A stretch of 64,000 nt of DNA, taken from NCBI RefSeq assembly GCF_008329585.1, contig NZ_NPKP01000001.1, positions 930,001 through 994,000 of the forward strand, written 5' to 3'. Below, one piece after another: positions 15,608 through 25,521 of the stretch; positions within the stretch are counted from its first letter, which is position 1; each line of letters starts with the position of its first letter. The notes under the pieces are model-generated. The model was not told where the DNA came from, ran no database searches, and saw only the letters and a list, made by a program, of their open reading frames with translations. Both the position numbers and the translations under genes were made by a program. The stretch is from Mycolicibacterium sp. P9-22 (lineage in GTDB: Bacteria > Actinomycetota > Actinomycetes > Mycobacteriales > Mycobacteriaceae).

Positions 15608-16438
15608 CTAATAGGAGTGCTCCTCGGCGGGGAACACCCCGCCGGCCACCTCGTCGGCGTACTGCGTTGCGGCACGGCGTAAGTCGGCGCCGACCTCGGC
15701 GAACCGCTTGACGAACCTCGCGGTCTTGCCGGAGGTCAGCCCGGCCATGTCCTGCCACACCAGCACCTGGGCGTCGCAGTTCGGGCCGGCGCCGATGCCG
15801 ATGGTCGGGATGGTCAGCTTGCCGGTGATCTGGGTGGCCAGCTCGGCGGGCACCATCTCCAGTACGACGGCGACGGCACCGGCCTCGGCCACCGCGATCG
15901 CATCGTGGATGGTCTGATCGCCGGCGTCACCGCGCCCCTGTACCCGGAATCCGCCGAGACCGTTCACGCTCTGCGGGGTGAACCCGATGTGCGCGATCAC
16001 CGGGATACCGGCCTGGGTGAGGGCCGCGATCTGGGCGGACACCCGCTCGCCGCCTTCCAGCTTGACCGCATGCGCGCCGGTCTCCTTCATGAACCGGGTG
16101 GCGGTCTCCAGCGCCTGATCGGCGCTGCGCTCATAGCTGCCGAACGGCAGGTCGGCGACCACCAGGGCGTGCTCCGCGCCGCGGACGACGGCCCGCACCA
16201 GCGGGATGAGCTCGTCGACGGTGACCTGCAGGGTGGTGTCGTAGCCGTACACGACGTTGGCGGCGGAATCGCCGACCAACAGCACCGGGATGCCGGCGTC
16301 ATCGAAGATGCGGGCGGTGGAGAAGTCATATGCGGTGAGCATCGACCACTTGTGGCCTTCGGACTTCCACTTCTGCAAGTGGTGCGTGCGTACCTTGACG
16401 GGTGCTTTGGTGGCACCATAAACGGACTGCTCAGACAT
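15608..16438 (-). CDS. panB: 3-methyl-2-oxobutanoate hydroxymethyltransferase PanB (276 aa)
   Basis: Ketopantoate hydroxymethyltransferase, the first step of pantothenate (vitamin B5/CoA) synthesis, using methylene-tetrahydrofolate. Family motifs: [34 protein letters not shown] (Mg-binding Asp), [16 protein letters not shown] and [23 protein letters not shown]. Sequence and length closely match mycobacterial PanB. Two adjacent ATGs exist (16441 and 16438); 16438 gives MSEQSVYG as in relatives, with GAGGGACA just upstream. Other pan genes are not in the window. The gene converges on the enoyl-CoA hydratase with abutting stops and is divergent from the wax ester synthase. Confidence 0.97.
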   Translation of the reverse strand: MSEQSVYGATKAPVKVRTHHLQKWKSEGHKWSMLTAYDFSTARIFDDAGIPVLLVGDSAANVVYGYDTTLQVTVDELIPLVRAVVRGAEHALVVADLPFGSYERSADQALETATRFMKETGAHAVKLEGGERVSAQIAALTQAGIPVIAHIGFTPQSVNGLGGFRVQGRGDAGDQTIHDAIAVAEAGAVAVVLEMVPAELATQITGKLTIPTIGIGAGPNCDAQVLVWQDMAGLTSGKTARFVKRFAEVGADLRRAATQYADEVAGGVFPAEEHSY

Positions 16439-16585
16439 CATTGTCCCTCGATGTGTGGTTGTCTGGTTGATCCTCGTGGCCCATCCGGGTCCCCGGGTCA
16501 TCTGACGTCCACAAGTCTGCCACCCGGCCACGTGAAGGTGAACGCCGAGTTGAGTGGATTTCCTCACATCGGCCGCACGCGGTCC

Positions 16586-16591
16586 TAGCAT
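16586..16591 (+). promoter_or_regulatory. Candidate -10 element for the WS/DGAT gene
   Basis: TAGCAT (TANNNT class) ends 7 nt before the ATG at 16599, leaving essentially no room for a 5' leader. A leaderless or near-leaderless mRNA is inferred. Confidence 0.45.
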
Positions 16592-16598
16592 CGGCAGC

Positions 16599-18005
16599 AT
16601 GCAACGGCGCGGATTTCAACGACTGAGCGGGCTCGACGCCAGCTTCCTCTATCTCGAAACCGCAGCCCAGCCCCTGCACGTCTGCTCGATCCTGGAGTTG
16701 GACACCTCGACGATGCCCGGCGGCTACACCTTCGACCGGCTGCGTGACGAACTGACCATGCGGATCAAGGCGATGCCCGAATTCCGGGAGAAGCTCGCCG
16801 ACAGCAGGCTGAACCTGGACCATCCGGTCTGGGTGGATGACACCGACTTCGACGTGCAGCGCCATCTGCACCGCATCGGGCTACCGTCGCCCGGCGGGCG
16901 CGCCGAACTGTCCGATATCTGCGGGCACATCGCATCGCTGCCGCTGGACCGCCGCCGGCCGCTGTGGGAGATGTGGGTGATCGAGAACGTCGCGGGCACC
17001 GACGCGCACTCGGGCGGACGGCTGGCGCTGCTGACGAAGGTGCATCACGCGGCCGTCGACGGCGTCACCGGCGCCAATCTGATGTCCACGCTGTGCACCA
17101 CCGAACCCGATGCGCCGGCCCCGGACGCGGTCGAAGGCGTCGGGGGAGCCTCCGAACTGGAGATCGCCCTCGGCGGTGCGGTCCAATTCGCCACCCGGCC
17201 GCTGAAGCTGGTCAACATGCTGCCCGCGACGGTGTCCACCGTCATCGACACGGCGCGGCGGGCCACCAAGGGTCTCACGATGGCGGCGCCCTTCGCCGCG
17301 CCCAAGACGGCCTTCAACGCCAATGTCACCGGGCACCGCAACATCTCGTTCGCCGAGCTCGACCTGTCCGATATCAAGACGGTGAAGGACCACTTCGGGG
17401 TCAAGGTCAACGATGTCGTGTTGGCCCTGGTCTCCGGTGTGCTGCGGCGCTTCCTGCTCGACCGCGACGAACTCCCGGAATCCTCTCTGGTGGCGATGAT
17501 CCCGGTCTCGGTGCACGACAAGTCCGATCGGCCCGGCCGCAACCAGGTCTCGGGCATGTTCGCCTCGCTGCACACCAACATCGCAGATCCGGCCGAACGG
17601 CTGATGGCCATCGCCTCGGCCAATTCGGTGGCAAAACAGCACAGTTCGGCCATCGGCGCGACCCTGTTGCAGGACTGGACCCAGTTCGCCGCGCCGGCCG
17701 TGTTCGGGGTCGCGATGCGCGTCTATGCCCGCAGCAAGCTCTCGGCGGCCGCGCCGGTACACAACCTGGTGGTCTCCAATGTGCCGGGCCCGCAGGTGCC
17801 GCTCTACCTGCTCGGGTGTGAGGTGAAGGCGATGTACCCGCTGGGTCCGATCTTCCACGGCTCCGGGCTCAACATCACCGTCATGTCGCTGACGGGCAAG
17901 CTCGACATCGGCCTCATCTCCTGCCCCGAACTGCTGCCTGACCTGTGGGAGATGGCCGATGACTTCGCCGTCGAACTGGCCGAGCTGGTGTCCATCAGCG
18001 GCTAG
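16599..18005 (+). CDS. Wax ester synthase/diacylglycerol acyltransferase (WS/DGAT, 468 aa)
   Basis: A bifunctional acyl-CoA:diacylglycerol/alcohol acyltransferase, making triacylglycerol or wax ester storage lipid. The catalytic motif HHAAVDG occurs in [17 protein letters not shown] near residue 150. The C-terminal half has the family segments [16 protein letters not shown] and [15 protein letters not shown]. The N-terminus [20 protein letters not shown] is typical. In M. tuberculosis no such gene lies between panB and caeA, so this looks like a lineage-specific insertion or a loss in tuberculosis-complex species. Composition does not stand out by eye. Mycobacteria carry many paralogues, so the physiological role of this one is not predictable. 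Confidence 0.93.
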   Translation: MQRRGFQRLSGLDASFLYLETAAQPLHVCSILELDTSTMPGGYTFDRLRDELTMRIKAMPEFREKLADSRLNLDHPVWVDDTDFDVQRHLHRIGLPSPGGRAELSDICGHIASLPLDRRRPLWEMWVIENVAGTDAHSGGRLALLTKVHHAAVDGVTGANLMSTLCTTEPDAPAPDAVEGVGGASELEIALGGAVQFATRPLKLVNMLPATVSTVIDTARRATKGLTMAAPFAAPKTAFNANVTGHRNISFAELDLSDIKTVKDHFGVKVNDVVLALVSGVLRRFLLDRDELPESSLVAMIPVSVHDKSDRPGRNQVSGMFASLHTNIADPAERLMAIASANSVAKQHSSAIGATLLQDWTQFAAPAVFGVAMRVYARSKLSAAAPVHNLVVSNVPGPQVPLYLLGCEVKAMYPLGPIFHGSGLNITVMSLTGKLDIGLISCPELLPDLWEMADDFAVELAELVSISG

Positions 18006-18047
18006 CCTCACCTGCTCCGATGGCGGCGCATGGCAGCATGGTCAGCC

Positions 18048-19559
18048 ATGAACCTCACGCGCGGGGTCCCCGCGGCCGCCATGGTGCTGCTTCTGGTCGC
18101 CGGCTGTAGCAACGCGGTCGACGGCCGTGCCGTGATTTCCGCGCCGCGCCCCGGGACCCCGGTGCAGTGGGCGCCGTGTGAGGCCGCCGCGGGGGAATCG
18201 CGGATTCCTTCGGGTGCGGAATGCGGGCTGCTCTCGGTGCCGGTCAATTACGACAACCCCGACGGTGAGGTCGCGCAGATCGCGATGATCCGGATCAAGG
18301 CCACCGGCGAGAAGATCGGCTCGCTGTTCGTCAATCCCGGGGGTCCCGGCGAATCGGGGGTGGAGGCCGCGGTCAACCTGGTCGGCACCATGCCGCAGTC
18401 GGTGCGGGCGCAGTTCGACCTGGTCGGTTTCGATCCGCGCGGAGTGGGCCTGTCCAAGCCCGCGCTGTGGTGCAACTCCGATGAGGACAACGACAGGCTG
18501 CGTGCCGACCCGACGGTGGAATACACCGACGAGGGTGTGGAGCACATCGAGAACCAGACCAAGGAGTTCATCGACCGCTGCGTGGAGAAGATGGGTGAGG
18601 AGTTCCTGGCCAATGTCGGAACCCAAAGTGTGGCAAAGGATCTCGATGCCATGAGGGAAGCCGTCGGCGACGAGAAGCTGACCTACCTCGGCTACTCCTA
18701 CGGCACCCGGATCGGGGCCACCTATGCCGAGCTGTTCGGGGACAAGGTGCGCGCGATGATCCTCGACGGTGCGGTGGATCCCAATGCCGACCCCGTGGAA
18801 GCCGACCTCCGGCAGGCCGCCGCCTTCCAGACCGCCTTCAACGATTACGCCGCGGACTGCGCGCAGGACCCGAACTGCCCGCTGGGCACCGACCCGGCGA
18901 AGGCCACCGAGGTCTATCAGGACCTGGTCTACCCGTTGGTCGACAACCCGGCGCGGACCAACGATCCGCGGGGCCTCGGCTACAGCGATGCGATCGTCGG
19001 CACGATCCTGCCGCTGTACTCACCCAACCTGTGGCGCCACCTCACCGACGGACTCACCGAACTGCGCGACGGCCGCGGCGACACCATGTTGGCGCTGGCC
19101 GACCTGTACATGGGCCGGGATGCAGAAGGCCACTACAACAATTCGACCGATGTGCGGGTCGCCGTCAACTGCGTCGACGAGCCGGCCATCACCGACCGGG
19201 AAACCGTCATCGAACAGGACAGGCGCTCCCGCGAGGTGGCCCCGTTCCTGAGCTACGGCGAGTTCACCGGGAACGCCCCGATGGGCACCTGCTCGTTCTG
19301 GCCGGTGCCGCCGACCTCGAAACCACACGAACTGAACGTGCCCGGGCTGCCGCCGACCCTGGTGGTGTCCACCACCAACGACCCGGCCACGCCCTATCAG
19401 GCGGGCGTCGACCTGGCCAAGCAACTCGGTGGCACGCTGCTCACCTTCGAGGGCACCCAGCACACCGTGGTGTTCCAGGGCAACGCCTGCGTGGACGATA
19501 TCTCGGCGAAGTACCTGATCGACGGTGTCGTTCCGCCCGAGAACACCCGCTGCAGATAA
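18048..19559 (+). CDS. caeA: Cell-envelope serine protease CaeA/Hip1 homologue, lipoprotein (503 aa)
   Basis: An alpha/beta-hydrolase of the tripeptidyl-peptidase (S33-like) type. The N-terminus has a hydrophobic stretch and lipobox LVAGC, so Cys20 is the predicted lipidated residue. The oxyanion segment is NPGGPGESGV; the nucleophile is Ser217 in YLGYSYGTRIG; the acid and base lie in STTNDPATPY and FEGTQHTVVF. In M. tuberculosis CaeA (Rv2224c, Hip1) cleaves GroEL2 and affects envelope integrity and innate immune sensing; the role here is inferred from orthology. ATG at 18048 is preferred over an upstream in-frame start because it directly begins the signal sequence. A paralogue follows 77 bp downstream. 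Confidence 0.93.
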   Translation: MNLTRGVPAAAMVLLLVAGCSNAVDGRAVISAPRPGTPVQWAPCEAAAGESRIPSGAECGLLSVPVNYDNPDGEVAQIAMIRIKATGEKIGSLFVNPGGPGESGVEAAVNLVGTMPQSVRAQFDLVGFDPRGVGLSKPALWCNSDEDNDRLRADPTVEYTDEGVEHIENQTKEFIDRCVEKMGEEFLANVGTQSVAKDLDAMREAVGDEKLTYLGYSYGTRIGATYAELFGDKVRAMILDGAVDPNADPVEADLRQAAAFQTAFNDYAADCAQDPNCPLGTDPAKATEVYQDLVYPLVDNPARTNDPRGLGYSDAIVGTILPLYSPNLWRHLTDGLTELRDGRGDTMLALADLYMGRDAEGHYNNSTDVRVAVNCVDEPAITDRETVIEQDRRSREVAPFLSYGEFTGNAPMGTCSFWPVPPTSKPHELNVPGLPPTLVVSTTNDPATPYQAGVDLAKQLGGTLLTFEGTQHTVVFQGNACVDDISAKYLIDGVVPPENTRCR

Positions 19560-19636
19560 CGGCGCCGTCACCGTCTGGTTCCCGGCTGGTCTCCTCCCGG
19601 ATCCGCCGGCGAACTCGGCACGCCACCCGTGCGACC

Positions 19637-21133
19637 ATGATCGCCATGTGGCTGGCGGGCAGGATTTTCGCGGTGCTGCTGGCCCTGCTCACCACGGCCG
19701 GCATGCTGTGCGCACCGGTGCACGCGGCGCCGCCGGCCTGGGGTGGCTGCGCCCAGTTCCTCGGCGATGCCCCGGTGATCACCACGGCGCAGTGCACCAC
19801 CATCGCGGTTCCCATCGACCGGGCCAATCCCGAAGGCGCACAAGCGCGACTGGCCGTCATCCGGATTCCCGCCGCGGGCAACCGGATCGGGACACTGATG
19901 GTCAACCCCGGCGGTCCCGGCGCCTCCGCGGTCGACACCGTCGCCCAGATGGGCACCGCGCTCGCCGCCTCCCCGATCGGCCAGCAGTTCGACCTGGTGG
20001 GCTTCGACCCGCGCGGTGTCGGCTACTCGACCCCGCAACTGCGGTGCCGCACCGACGCCGATTTCGACGCCTACCGCAGCGAACCCATGGCCGACTACAG
20101 CCCGGCCGGCGTCGCCCACACCGAGCAGGTGTACCGGTCCTTCGCGCAGTCCTGCCTGGACAACATGGGCCCGGAATTCCTGGCCGGCGTCGGCACCGCC
20201 TCGGCGGCGCAGGACATGGACGCGGTGCGGGCGGCCCTCGGTGCGGAACAGCTGAGCTATCTCGGTTTCTCCTACGGCACCGAACTCGGTACGGCCTACG
20301 CGCAGCGCTACCCGGAGCGGGTGCGCGCGATGGTGCTCGACGGAGCGCTGGATCCCGGCTCGGATCCGATCAGTGAAAGCGTGGCGCAACTGGCCGGGTT
20401 CCAGCGGGCCTTCGACGACTACGCGGCCGACTGTGCGAAATCGGCGGACTGCCCGCTGGGCACCGACCCCGCTCAGTCCGTCGCGCGCTACCACCAACTC
20501 ATCGACCCGCTGGTGCAACGGCCCGCGGCCACCCCGGATCCGCGCGGACTCGGATACGCCGATGCCATCACCGGAACCGCCAATGCCCTCTACAGCAAAC
20601 GTTATTGGCCGTACCTGACCAGCGGGCTGCTGGGCCTGCAGCGCGGCACCGATCCCAGTGACCTGCTGCAACTGGCCGACGACTACTGGCGTCGCGACGC
20701 CACCGGTCACTACCGCACGCAGCAGGACGCATTCACCGCGATCCGCTGCGTCGACGCGCCGTTCCCGACGGATCCGGCGGCCTGGGTGGACGCCGACCGG
20801 CGCACCCGCGCGGCGGCGCCGTTCATGGAGTTCGGCACCTTCACCGGCTACGCGCCGCGCGACACCTGCGCGATGTGGCCGGTGCCGTCGACGTCGTCAC
20901 CGGCGGCCGCGACCTCGCCCGGCCCGGGGAAGGTGATCGTGGTCTCGACCACGCGCGATCCCGCCACCCCGTACGAGGCCGGGGTCGAGCTGGCGCGTCA
21001 GCTCGGCGCGCCGCTGGTGACCTTCGAGGGCACCCAGCACACCGTGGTGTTCAACGGCGACGAGTGCGTGGACACCACAGTGCTGGCGTTCCTGCAGGAC
21101 CTGGTTGCGCCGCCGCCCGGTTTACGCTGCTGA
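19637..21133 (+). CDS. Secreted CaeA-like serine protease paralogue (498 aa)
   Basis: Equivalent to Rv2223c and clearly a paralogue of the preceding gene: NPGGPGASAVDT oxyanion segment, nucleophile in YLGFSYGTELG, and acid/base in TTRDPATPY and FEGTQHTVVF. The N-terminus is a classical signal peptide (AGRIFAVLLALLTTAG) with cleavage predicted after APVHA, without a lipobox cysteine at the right place, so this copy should be released or loosely attached whereas its neighbour is a lipoprotein. Two ATGs, 19637 and 19646, both fit; 19637 is used. Its stop is 59 bp before glnA2. Substrate unknown. Confidence 0.9.
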   Translation: MIAMWLAGRIFAVLLALLTTAGMLCAPVHAAPPAWGGCAQFLGDAPVITTAQCTTIAVPIDRANPEGAQARLAVIRIPAAGNRIGTLMVNPGGPGASAVDTVAQMGTALAASPIGQQFDLVGFDPRGVGYSTPQLRCRTDADFDAYRSEPMADYSPAGVAHTEQVYRSFAQSCLDNMGPEFLAGVGTASAAQDMDAVRAALGAEQLSYLGFSYGTELGTAYAQRYPERVRAMVLDGALDPGSDPISESVAQLAGFQRAFDDYAADCAKSADCPLGTDPAQSVARYHQLIDPLVQRPAATPDPRGLGYADAITGTANALYSKRYWPYLTSGLLGLQRGTDPSDLLQLADDYWRRDATGHYRTQQDAFTAIRCVDAPFPTDPAAWVDADRRTRAAAPFMEFGTFTGYAPRDTCAMWPVPSTSSPAAATSPGPGKVIVVSTTRDPATPYEAGVELARQLGAPLVTFEGTQHTVVFNGDECVDTTVLAFLQDLVAPPPGLRC

Positions 21134-21180
21134 TTCGGGAACCGCGACGCGTGTGTAACACAGATTTAACAGCCGGTACC

Positions 21181-21186
21181 TAGGCT
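21181..21186 (+). promoter_or_regulatory. Candidate -10 element for glnA2
   Basis: TAGGCT (TANNNT) is followed by exactly 6 nt before the ATG at 21193. This spacing places the transcription start at or next to the A of ATG, predicting a leaderless glnA2 mRNA. Confidence 0.55.
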
Positions 21187-21192
21187 TCCAGC

Positions 21193-22530
21193 ATGGACCG
21201 CCAGAAGGAATTTGTGCTGCGCACGCTGGAGGAACGCGATATCCGCTTCGTCCGGTTGTGGTTCACCGACGTGCTCGGCTACCTGAAGTCGGTGGCTATC
21301 GCGCCCGCGGAACTCGAAGGCGCCTTCGAGGAGGGCATCGGCTTCGATGGTTCCTCCATCGAGGGCTTCGCCCGGGTCTCCGAGGCAGACATGGTCGCCC
21401 GGCCCGATCCGTCCACCTTCCAGGTCCTGCCGTGGTCGGACAGCGCGGGCAGGCACCACTCGGCGCGGATGTTCTGCGATATCACCATGCCCGACGGCTC
21501 GCCGTCCTGGGCGGACTCCCGGCATGTGCTGCGCCGCCAGCTGGCCAAGGCCAGCGACCTCGGATTCTCCTGCTACGTGCACCCGGAGATCGAGTTCTTC
21601 CTCCTCAAGCCCGGCGATGACGATCAGCCGCCGGTGCCCGCGGACAACGGTGGCTACTTCGACCAGGCCGTCCACGATTCGGCGCCGAACTTCCGCCGCC
21701 ACGCCATCGATGCGCTGGAACAGATGGGCATCTCGGTCGAGTTCAGCCACCACGAGGGCGCGCCCGGCCAGCAGGAGATCGACCTGCGTTATGCCGATGC
21801 CCTGTCGATGGCCGACAACGTGATGACGTTCCGCTACCTCGTCAAGGAGGTCGCGCTGGCCGACGGCGTGCGGGCCTCGTTCATGCCCAAGCCCTTCGGC
21901 GAATACCCGGGCTCGGCCATGCACACCCACATGAGCCTGTTCGAGGGCGACACCAACGCCTTCCACAGCCCCGACGATCCGCTGCAGCTCTCCGATGTGG
22001 CCAAGTCCTTCATTGCCGGCATCCTCGAGCACGCCAGCGAGATCAGCGCCGTCACCAACCAGTGGGTCAACTCCTACAAACGTCTGGTGCACGGCGGCGA
22101 AGCGCCGACCGCCGCCTCCTGGGGTGCGGCCAACCGCTCGGCCCTGGTCCGGGTGCCGATGTACACGCCGCGCAAGGCCTCCTCCCGCCGTATCGAGGTG
22201 CGCAGCCCCGACTCGGCCTGCAACCCCTACCTGACCTACGCCGTCCTGTTGGCCGCCGGTCTGCGCGGTGTCGAGAAGAACTACGTGCTGGGTCCGCAGG
22301 CCGAGGACAACGTGTGGAGCCTGACGCCCGAGGAGCGTCGCGCGATGGGCTACAAGGAGCTGCCCGGCAGCCTCGGTGTGGCGCTGACCGAGATGGAGAC
22401 CTCCGAACTGGTCGCGGAAGCGTTGGGGGAGCACGTCTTCGACTACTTCCTGCGCAACAAGCGCACGGAGTGGGAGAGCTACCGCAGCACGGTCACCCCG
22501 TTCGAATTGAAGAACTACCTGTCGCTGTAG
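21193..22530 (+). CDS. glnA2: Glutamine synthetase family protein GlnA2 (445 aa)
   Basis: A GlnA-type ligase close to M. tuberculosis GlnA2 (446 aa). Active-site motifs include GFDGSSIEGFARV, HPEIEFFLL, EFSHHEGAPGQQEIDLR, MHTHMSLFEGD, NSYKRLV and the RIEVRSPD segment. The adenylylation loop that carries Tyr in GlnA1 reads NVWSLTPEER, with no tyrosine, so GlnE should not regulate it. In M. tuberculosis GlnA2 is dispensable for glutamine supply, and related proteins act in polyamine or D-amino-acid metabolism; the substrate here is uncertain. A leaderless-type -10 precedes it. glnE begins 9 bp after its stop, so the two are cotranscribed. Confidence 0.93.
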   Translation: MDRQKEFVLRTLEERDIRFVRLWFTDVLGYLKSVAIAPAELEGAFEEGIGFDGSSIEGFARVSEADMVARPDPSTFQVLPWSDSAGRHHSARMFCDITMPDGSPSWADSRHVLRRQLAKASDLGFSCYVHPEIEFFLLKPGDDDQPPVPADNGGYFDQAVHDSAPNFRRHAIDALEQMGISVEFSHHEGAPGQQEIDLRYADALSMADNVMTFRYLVKEVALADGVRASFMPKPFGEYPGSAMHTHMSLFEGDTNAFHSPDDPLQLSDVAKSFIAGILEHASEISAVTNQWVNSYKRLVHGGEAPTAASWGAANRSALVRVPMYTPRKASSRRIEVRSPDSACNPYLTYAVLLAAGLRGVEKNYVLGPQAEDNVWSLTPEERRAMGYKELPGSLGVALTEMETSELVAEALGEHVFDYFLRNKRTEWESYRSTVTPFELKNYLSL

Positions 22531-22539
22531 TTTGGGTGG

Positions 22540-25500
22540 GTGGCCAAACCCGCGACGCAGCGACCCAAACTGCCCAGCGTGGGCCGGCTCGGCCTTGTTG
22601 AGCTCACCGCGCGGGAGGACCTGAACCGGCTCGGCTGGACCACCGATGACCACGTGGAACTGCTGTGGTCACTGTCCCGGGCACCCGATGCCGACGTGGC
22701 GTTGCGTGCGATGGTGCGCCTGGCCGATGCGCTGGATTCCGGCTGGGCCGAGCTCAACCAGGCGCTGTTGAAGGACAAGGCGCTGCGCGGCCGGTTGTTC
22801 GCGGTGCTGGGCGGCTCACTGGCCCTCGGTGATCACCTGGTCGCGCGGCCGCAGTCCTGGCATCTGCTGGCCGGCGCGGTCACGCTGCCGCCGGTCGAGG
22901 AGTTGCGGCGGACGTTCATCGCCGAAGCCGAGAGCATCGCCGACCCACGTACCGCGAGCCTGCCGTTGCAGACCCTCTACCGGGACCGGTTGTTGGTGCT
23001 CGCCGCGCTCGACATGGCGCCGACCGTCGAAAACGAACCGGTGTTGCAGTTCAGCACCGTCGGCGAACACCTGTCGGACCTGGCCGATGCCGCGCTGGCC
23101 GCGGCGCTGACGATCGCCGTCAAGACGGTGTGCGGGGACGACACCCCCGCACCGGTGATCGCGGTGATCGCGATGGGTAAATGCGGTGCCCGCGAGCTGA
23201 ATTACGTCAGCGATGTCGACATCATCTTCGTGGTCGAGACGGCGGATGCCATCACCACCCGGGTCGCCGGGGAGATGATGCGCTTTGCCGGCGACACCTT
23301 CTTCGAGGTGGACGCGGCTCTGCGGCCGGAGGGCAAACAGGGTCAGCTGGTGCGCACCCTGGAATCACATATCGCCTACTACGAGCGGTGGGCCAAGACC
23401 TGGGAATTCCAGGCGCTGCTGAAGGCGCGACCGGCCGCCGGCGATCCCGAACTCGGCGCCCGCTATATCGAGGCGCTCATGCCGATGGTCTGGACGGCAT
23501 GCGAGCGTGAGGATTTCGTCGTCGAGGTGCAGGCGATGCGCCGCCGCGTCGAGGAACTGGTGCCCGCCGGAGTGCGGGCCCGTGAACTCAAACTGGGCAC
23601 CGGTGGTCTGCGCGATGTCGAATTCGCGGTCCAGCTCCTGCAATTGGTGCACGGCCGCAATGACGACTCGCTGCACGTGGCCTCCACCGTCGACGCGCTG
23701 GCCGCCTTGAGCGCCGGCGGTTACGTCGGCCGCGACGATGCCGCCAACCTCACCGCGTCCTATGAATTCCTGCGCCTGCTCGAACACCGGCTGCAATTGC
23801 AGCGCCTCAAGCGCACCCACATGCTGCCCGAATCCGATGACGAGGAGGGGATGCGTTGGCTGGCACGCGCCGCGCACATGCGCCCCGACGGTCAGCACGA
23901 CGCCCTCGGGGTGCTGCGGCAGGAACTCAAACGGCAGAGCATGCGGGTGTCGCGGTTGCACGCCAAGCTTTTCTATCAGCCGCTGCTGGAATCCGTTGGT
24001 AAGCAGGGCTTCTCGGGCGGACTCTCGACAGAGGCCGCCGAACGTCAGCTCGCCGCGCTCGGCTACGAGGGTCCGCAGAGCGCGTTGACCCACCTCGCCG
24101 CGCTGGCCAGCGAGGGCGGCAGGCGCGGACGGGTGCAGCAGGTGTTGCTGCCCACGTTGCTGGACTGGCTGTCCGACACCCCCGATCCCGATGCCGGGCT
24201 GCTGTCCTACCGGCGGATCAGCGAGGAACTCGGGGACCTGCGCTGGTACCTCGCCACGCTGCGGGACGAGGGTGCGGTCGCCAAACGACTCATGCGCGTG
24301 CTCGGCATCTCGGCCTATGTGCCGGATCTGCTGATGAAGGCCCCCGAGGTGATTCAGCTGTACGCCGACGGCCCGCAGGGACCCAAACTGCTCGACGTCG
24401 ACCCCGACACGGTCGGACGTGCCCTGGTCGCATCGGCGGGGCGGCACGAGAACCCGGCCCGGGCGATCGCGGCGGCGCGCACGCTGCGCCGCCAGGAGCT
24501 GGCCCGCGTCGCGTCGGCGGATCTGCTCGGCATGCTCGAAGTCTCCGATGTGTGCCGTGCCCTGACGTCGATCTGGGTGGCGGTGCTGCAGGCCGCACTG
24601 GAGGTGGTGATCCGGGACCGCGCACCGGCGAGCGGACCGCCGGCCCGGATCGCCGTGATCGGGATGGGCCGGCTCGGCGGCCGCGAACTGGGATACGGGT
24701 CCGACGCCGATGTGATGTTCGTCTGCGAGCCCGCCGACGGCGTCGAGGAAGCCGTCGCGGTGAAGTGGTCGGTGACCGTCGCCGAACAGGTTCGGGCGTT
24801 GCTCGGAACGCCCAGCGCCGACCCGCCTTTGGAGGTGGACATCGGGCTGCGTCCGGAGGGCCGCAACGGCCCGCTGGTGCGCACGCTTGCCTCCTATGAG
24901 GCCTACTACGCGCAGTGGGCGCAGCCCTGGGAGATCCAGGCCCTGCTGCGGGCGCACCGGGTGGCCGGCGATGAAGAGCTCGGTGAACGGTTCCTGTTGA
25001 TGATCGACAAGACGCGCTATCCGGAGGGCGGGGTGTCGGCCGAAACCGTGCAGGAGATCCGGCGGGTCAAGGCCCGGGTGGACGCCGAGCGGCTGCCCCG
25101 CGGCGCGGACCCGAACACCCACACCAAACTGGGCCGCGGCGGACTCGCCGATATCGAGTGGACCGTGCAGCTGCTGCAATTGCGCTACGGGCACAAGATC
25201 CCGGCGCTGCACAACACCTCCACCCTGGAAACGCTGGACGCCATCGGCGCCGCGGAACTGGTCGCCGAGGGCGATGTCGCACTGCTGCGCGAGGCCTGGC
25301 TCACCGCGACCAGGGCCCGTAACGCACTGGTGCTGGTGCGCGGTAAGCCGACCGATCAGCTGCCGGGGCCCGGACGGCAGCTCAACGCCGTCGCGGCCGC
25401 GGCCGGCTGGGCGGGTGGTGACGGCGGGGAGTTCCTGGACAACTACCTGCGCGTGACACGGCGGGCCAAGGCCGTGGTGCTCAATGTCTTCGGAGGCTGA
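22540..25500 (+). CDS. glnE: Bifunctional glutamine synthetase adenylyltransferase/deadenylase GlnE (986 aa)
   Basis: GlnE attaches AMP to, and removes it from, a tyrosine of glutamine synthetase I according to nitrogen status. Two nucleotidyltransferase domains are visible, each with the G-x-D-x-D core: [12 protein letters not shown] (about residue 224) in the N-terminal adenylyl-removing half and [10 protein letters not shown] (about 720) in the C-terminal adenylylating half. Each is followed by an LRPEG motif and an LGxGGLxDxE(F/W) segment. The full family length is present without a frameshift. GTG at 22540 lies 9 bp after glnA2. In this window the likely target is GlnA1 (Tyr406 equivalent present), 10 kb away, rather than its operon partner. 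Confidence 0.96.
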   Translation: MAKPATQRPKLPSVGRLGLVELTAREDLNRLGWTTDDHVELLWSLSRAPDADVALRAMVRLADALDSGWAELNQALLKDKALRGRLFAVLGGSLALGDHLVARPQSWHLLAGAVTLPPVEELRRTFIAEAESIADPRTASLPLQTLYRDRLLVLAALDMAPTVENEPVLQFSTVGEHLSDLADAALAAALTIAVKTVCGDDTPAPVIAVIAMGKCGARELNYVSDVDIIFVVETADAITTRVAGEMMRFAGDTFFEVDAALRPEGKQGQLVRTLESHIAYYERWAKTWEFQALLKARPAAGDPELGARYIEALMPMVWTACEREDFVVEVQAMRRRVEELVPAGVRARELKLGTGGLRDVEFAVQLLQLVHGRNDDSLHVASTVDALAALSAGGYVGRDDAANLTASYEFLRLLEHRLQLQRLKRTHMLPESDDEEGMRWLARAAHMRPDGQHDALGVLRQELKRQSMRVSRLHAKLFYQPLLESVGKQGFSGGLSTEAAERQLAALGYEGPQSALTHLAALASEGGRRGRVQQVLLPTLLDWLSDTPDPDAGLLSYRRISEELGDLRWYLATLRDEGAVAKRLMRVLGISAYVPDLLMKAPEVIQLYADGPQGPKLLDVDPDTVGRALVASAGRHENPARAIAAARTLRRQELARVASADLLGMLEVSDVCRALTSIWVAVLQAALEVVIRDRAPASGPPARIAVIGMGRLGGRELGYGSDADVMFVCEPADGVEEAVAVKWSVTVAEQVRALLGTPSADPPLEVDIGLRPEGRNGPLVRTLASYEAYYAQWAQPWEIQALLRAHRVAGDEELGERFLLMIDKTRYPEGGVSAETVQEIRRVKARVDAERLPRGADPNTHTKLGRGGLADIEWTVQLLQLRYGHKIPALHNTSTLETLDAIGAAELVAEGDVALLREAWLTATRARNALVLVRGKPTDQLPGPGRQLNAVAAAAGWAGGDGGEFLDNYLRVTRRAKAVVLNVFGG

Positions 25501-25521
25501 ACCGGCCGGCGGCTGACCCGC

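Noticed and set aside
23365-25212. A 615-codon minus-strand open frame inside glnE
   Set aside because: glnE is full-length with both nucleotidyltransferase cores; the opposite frame has no recognisable features.
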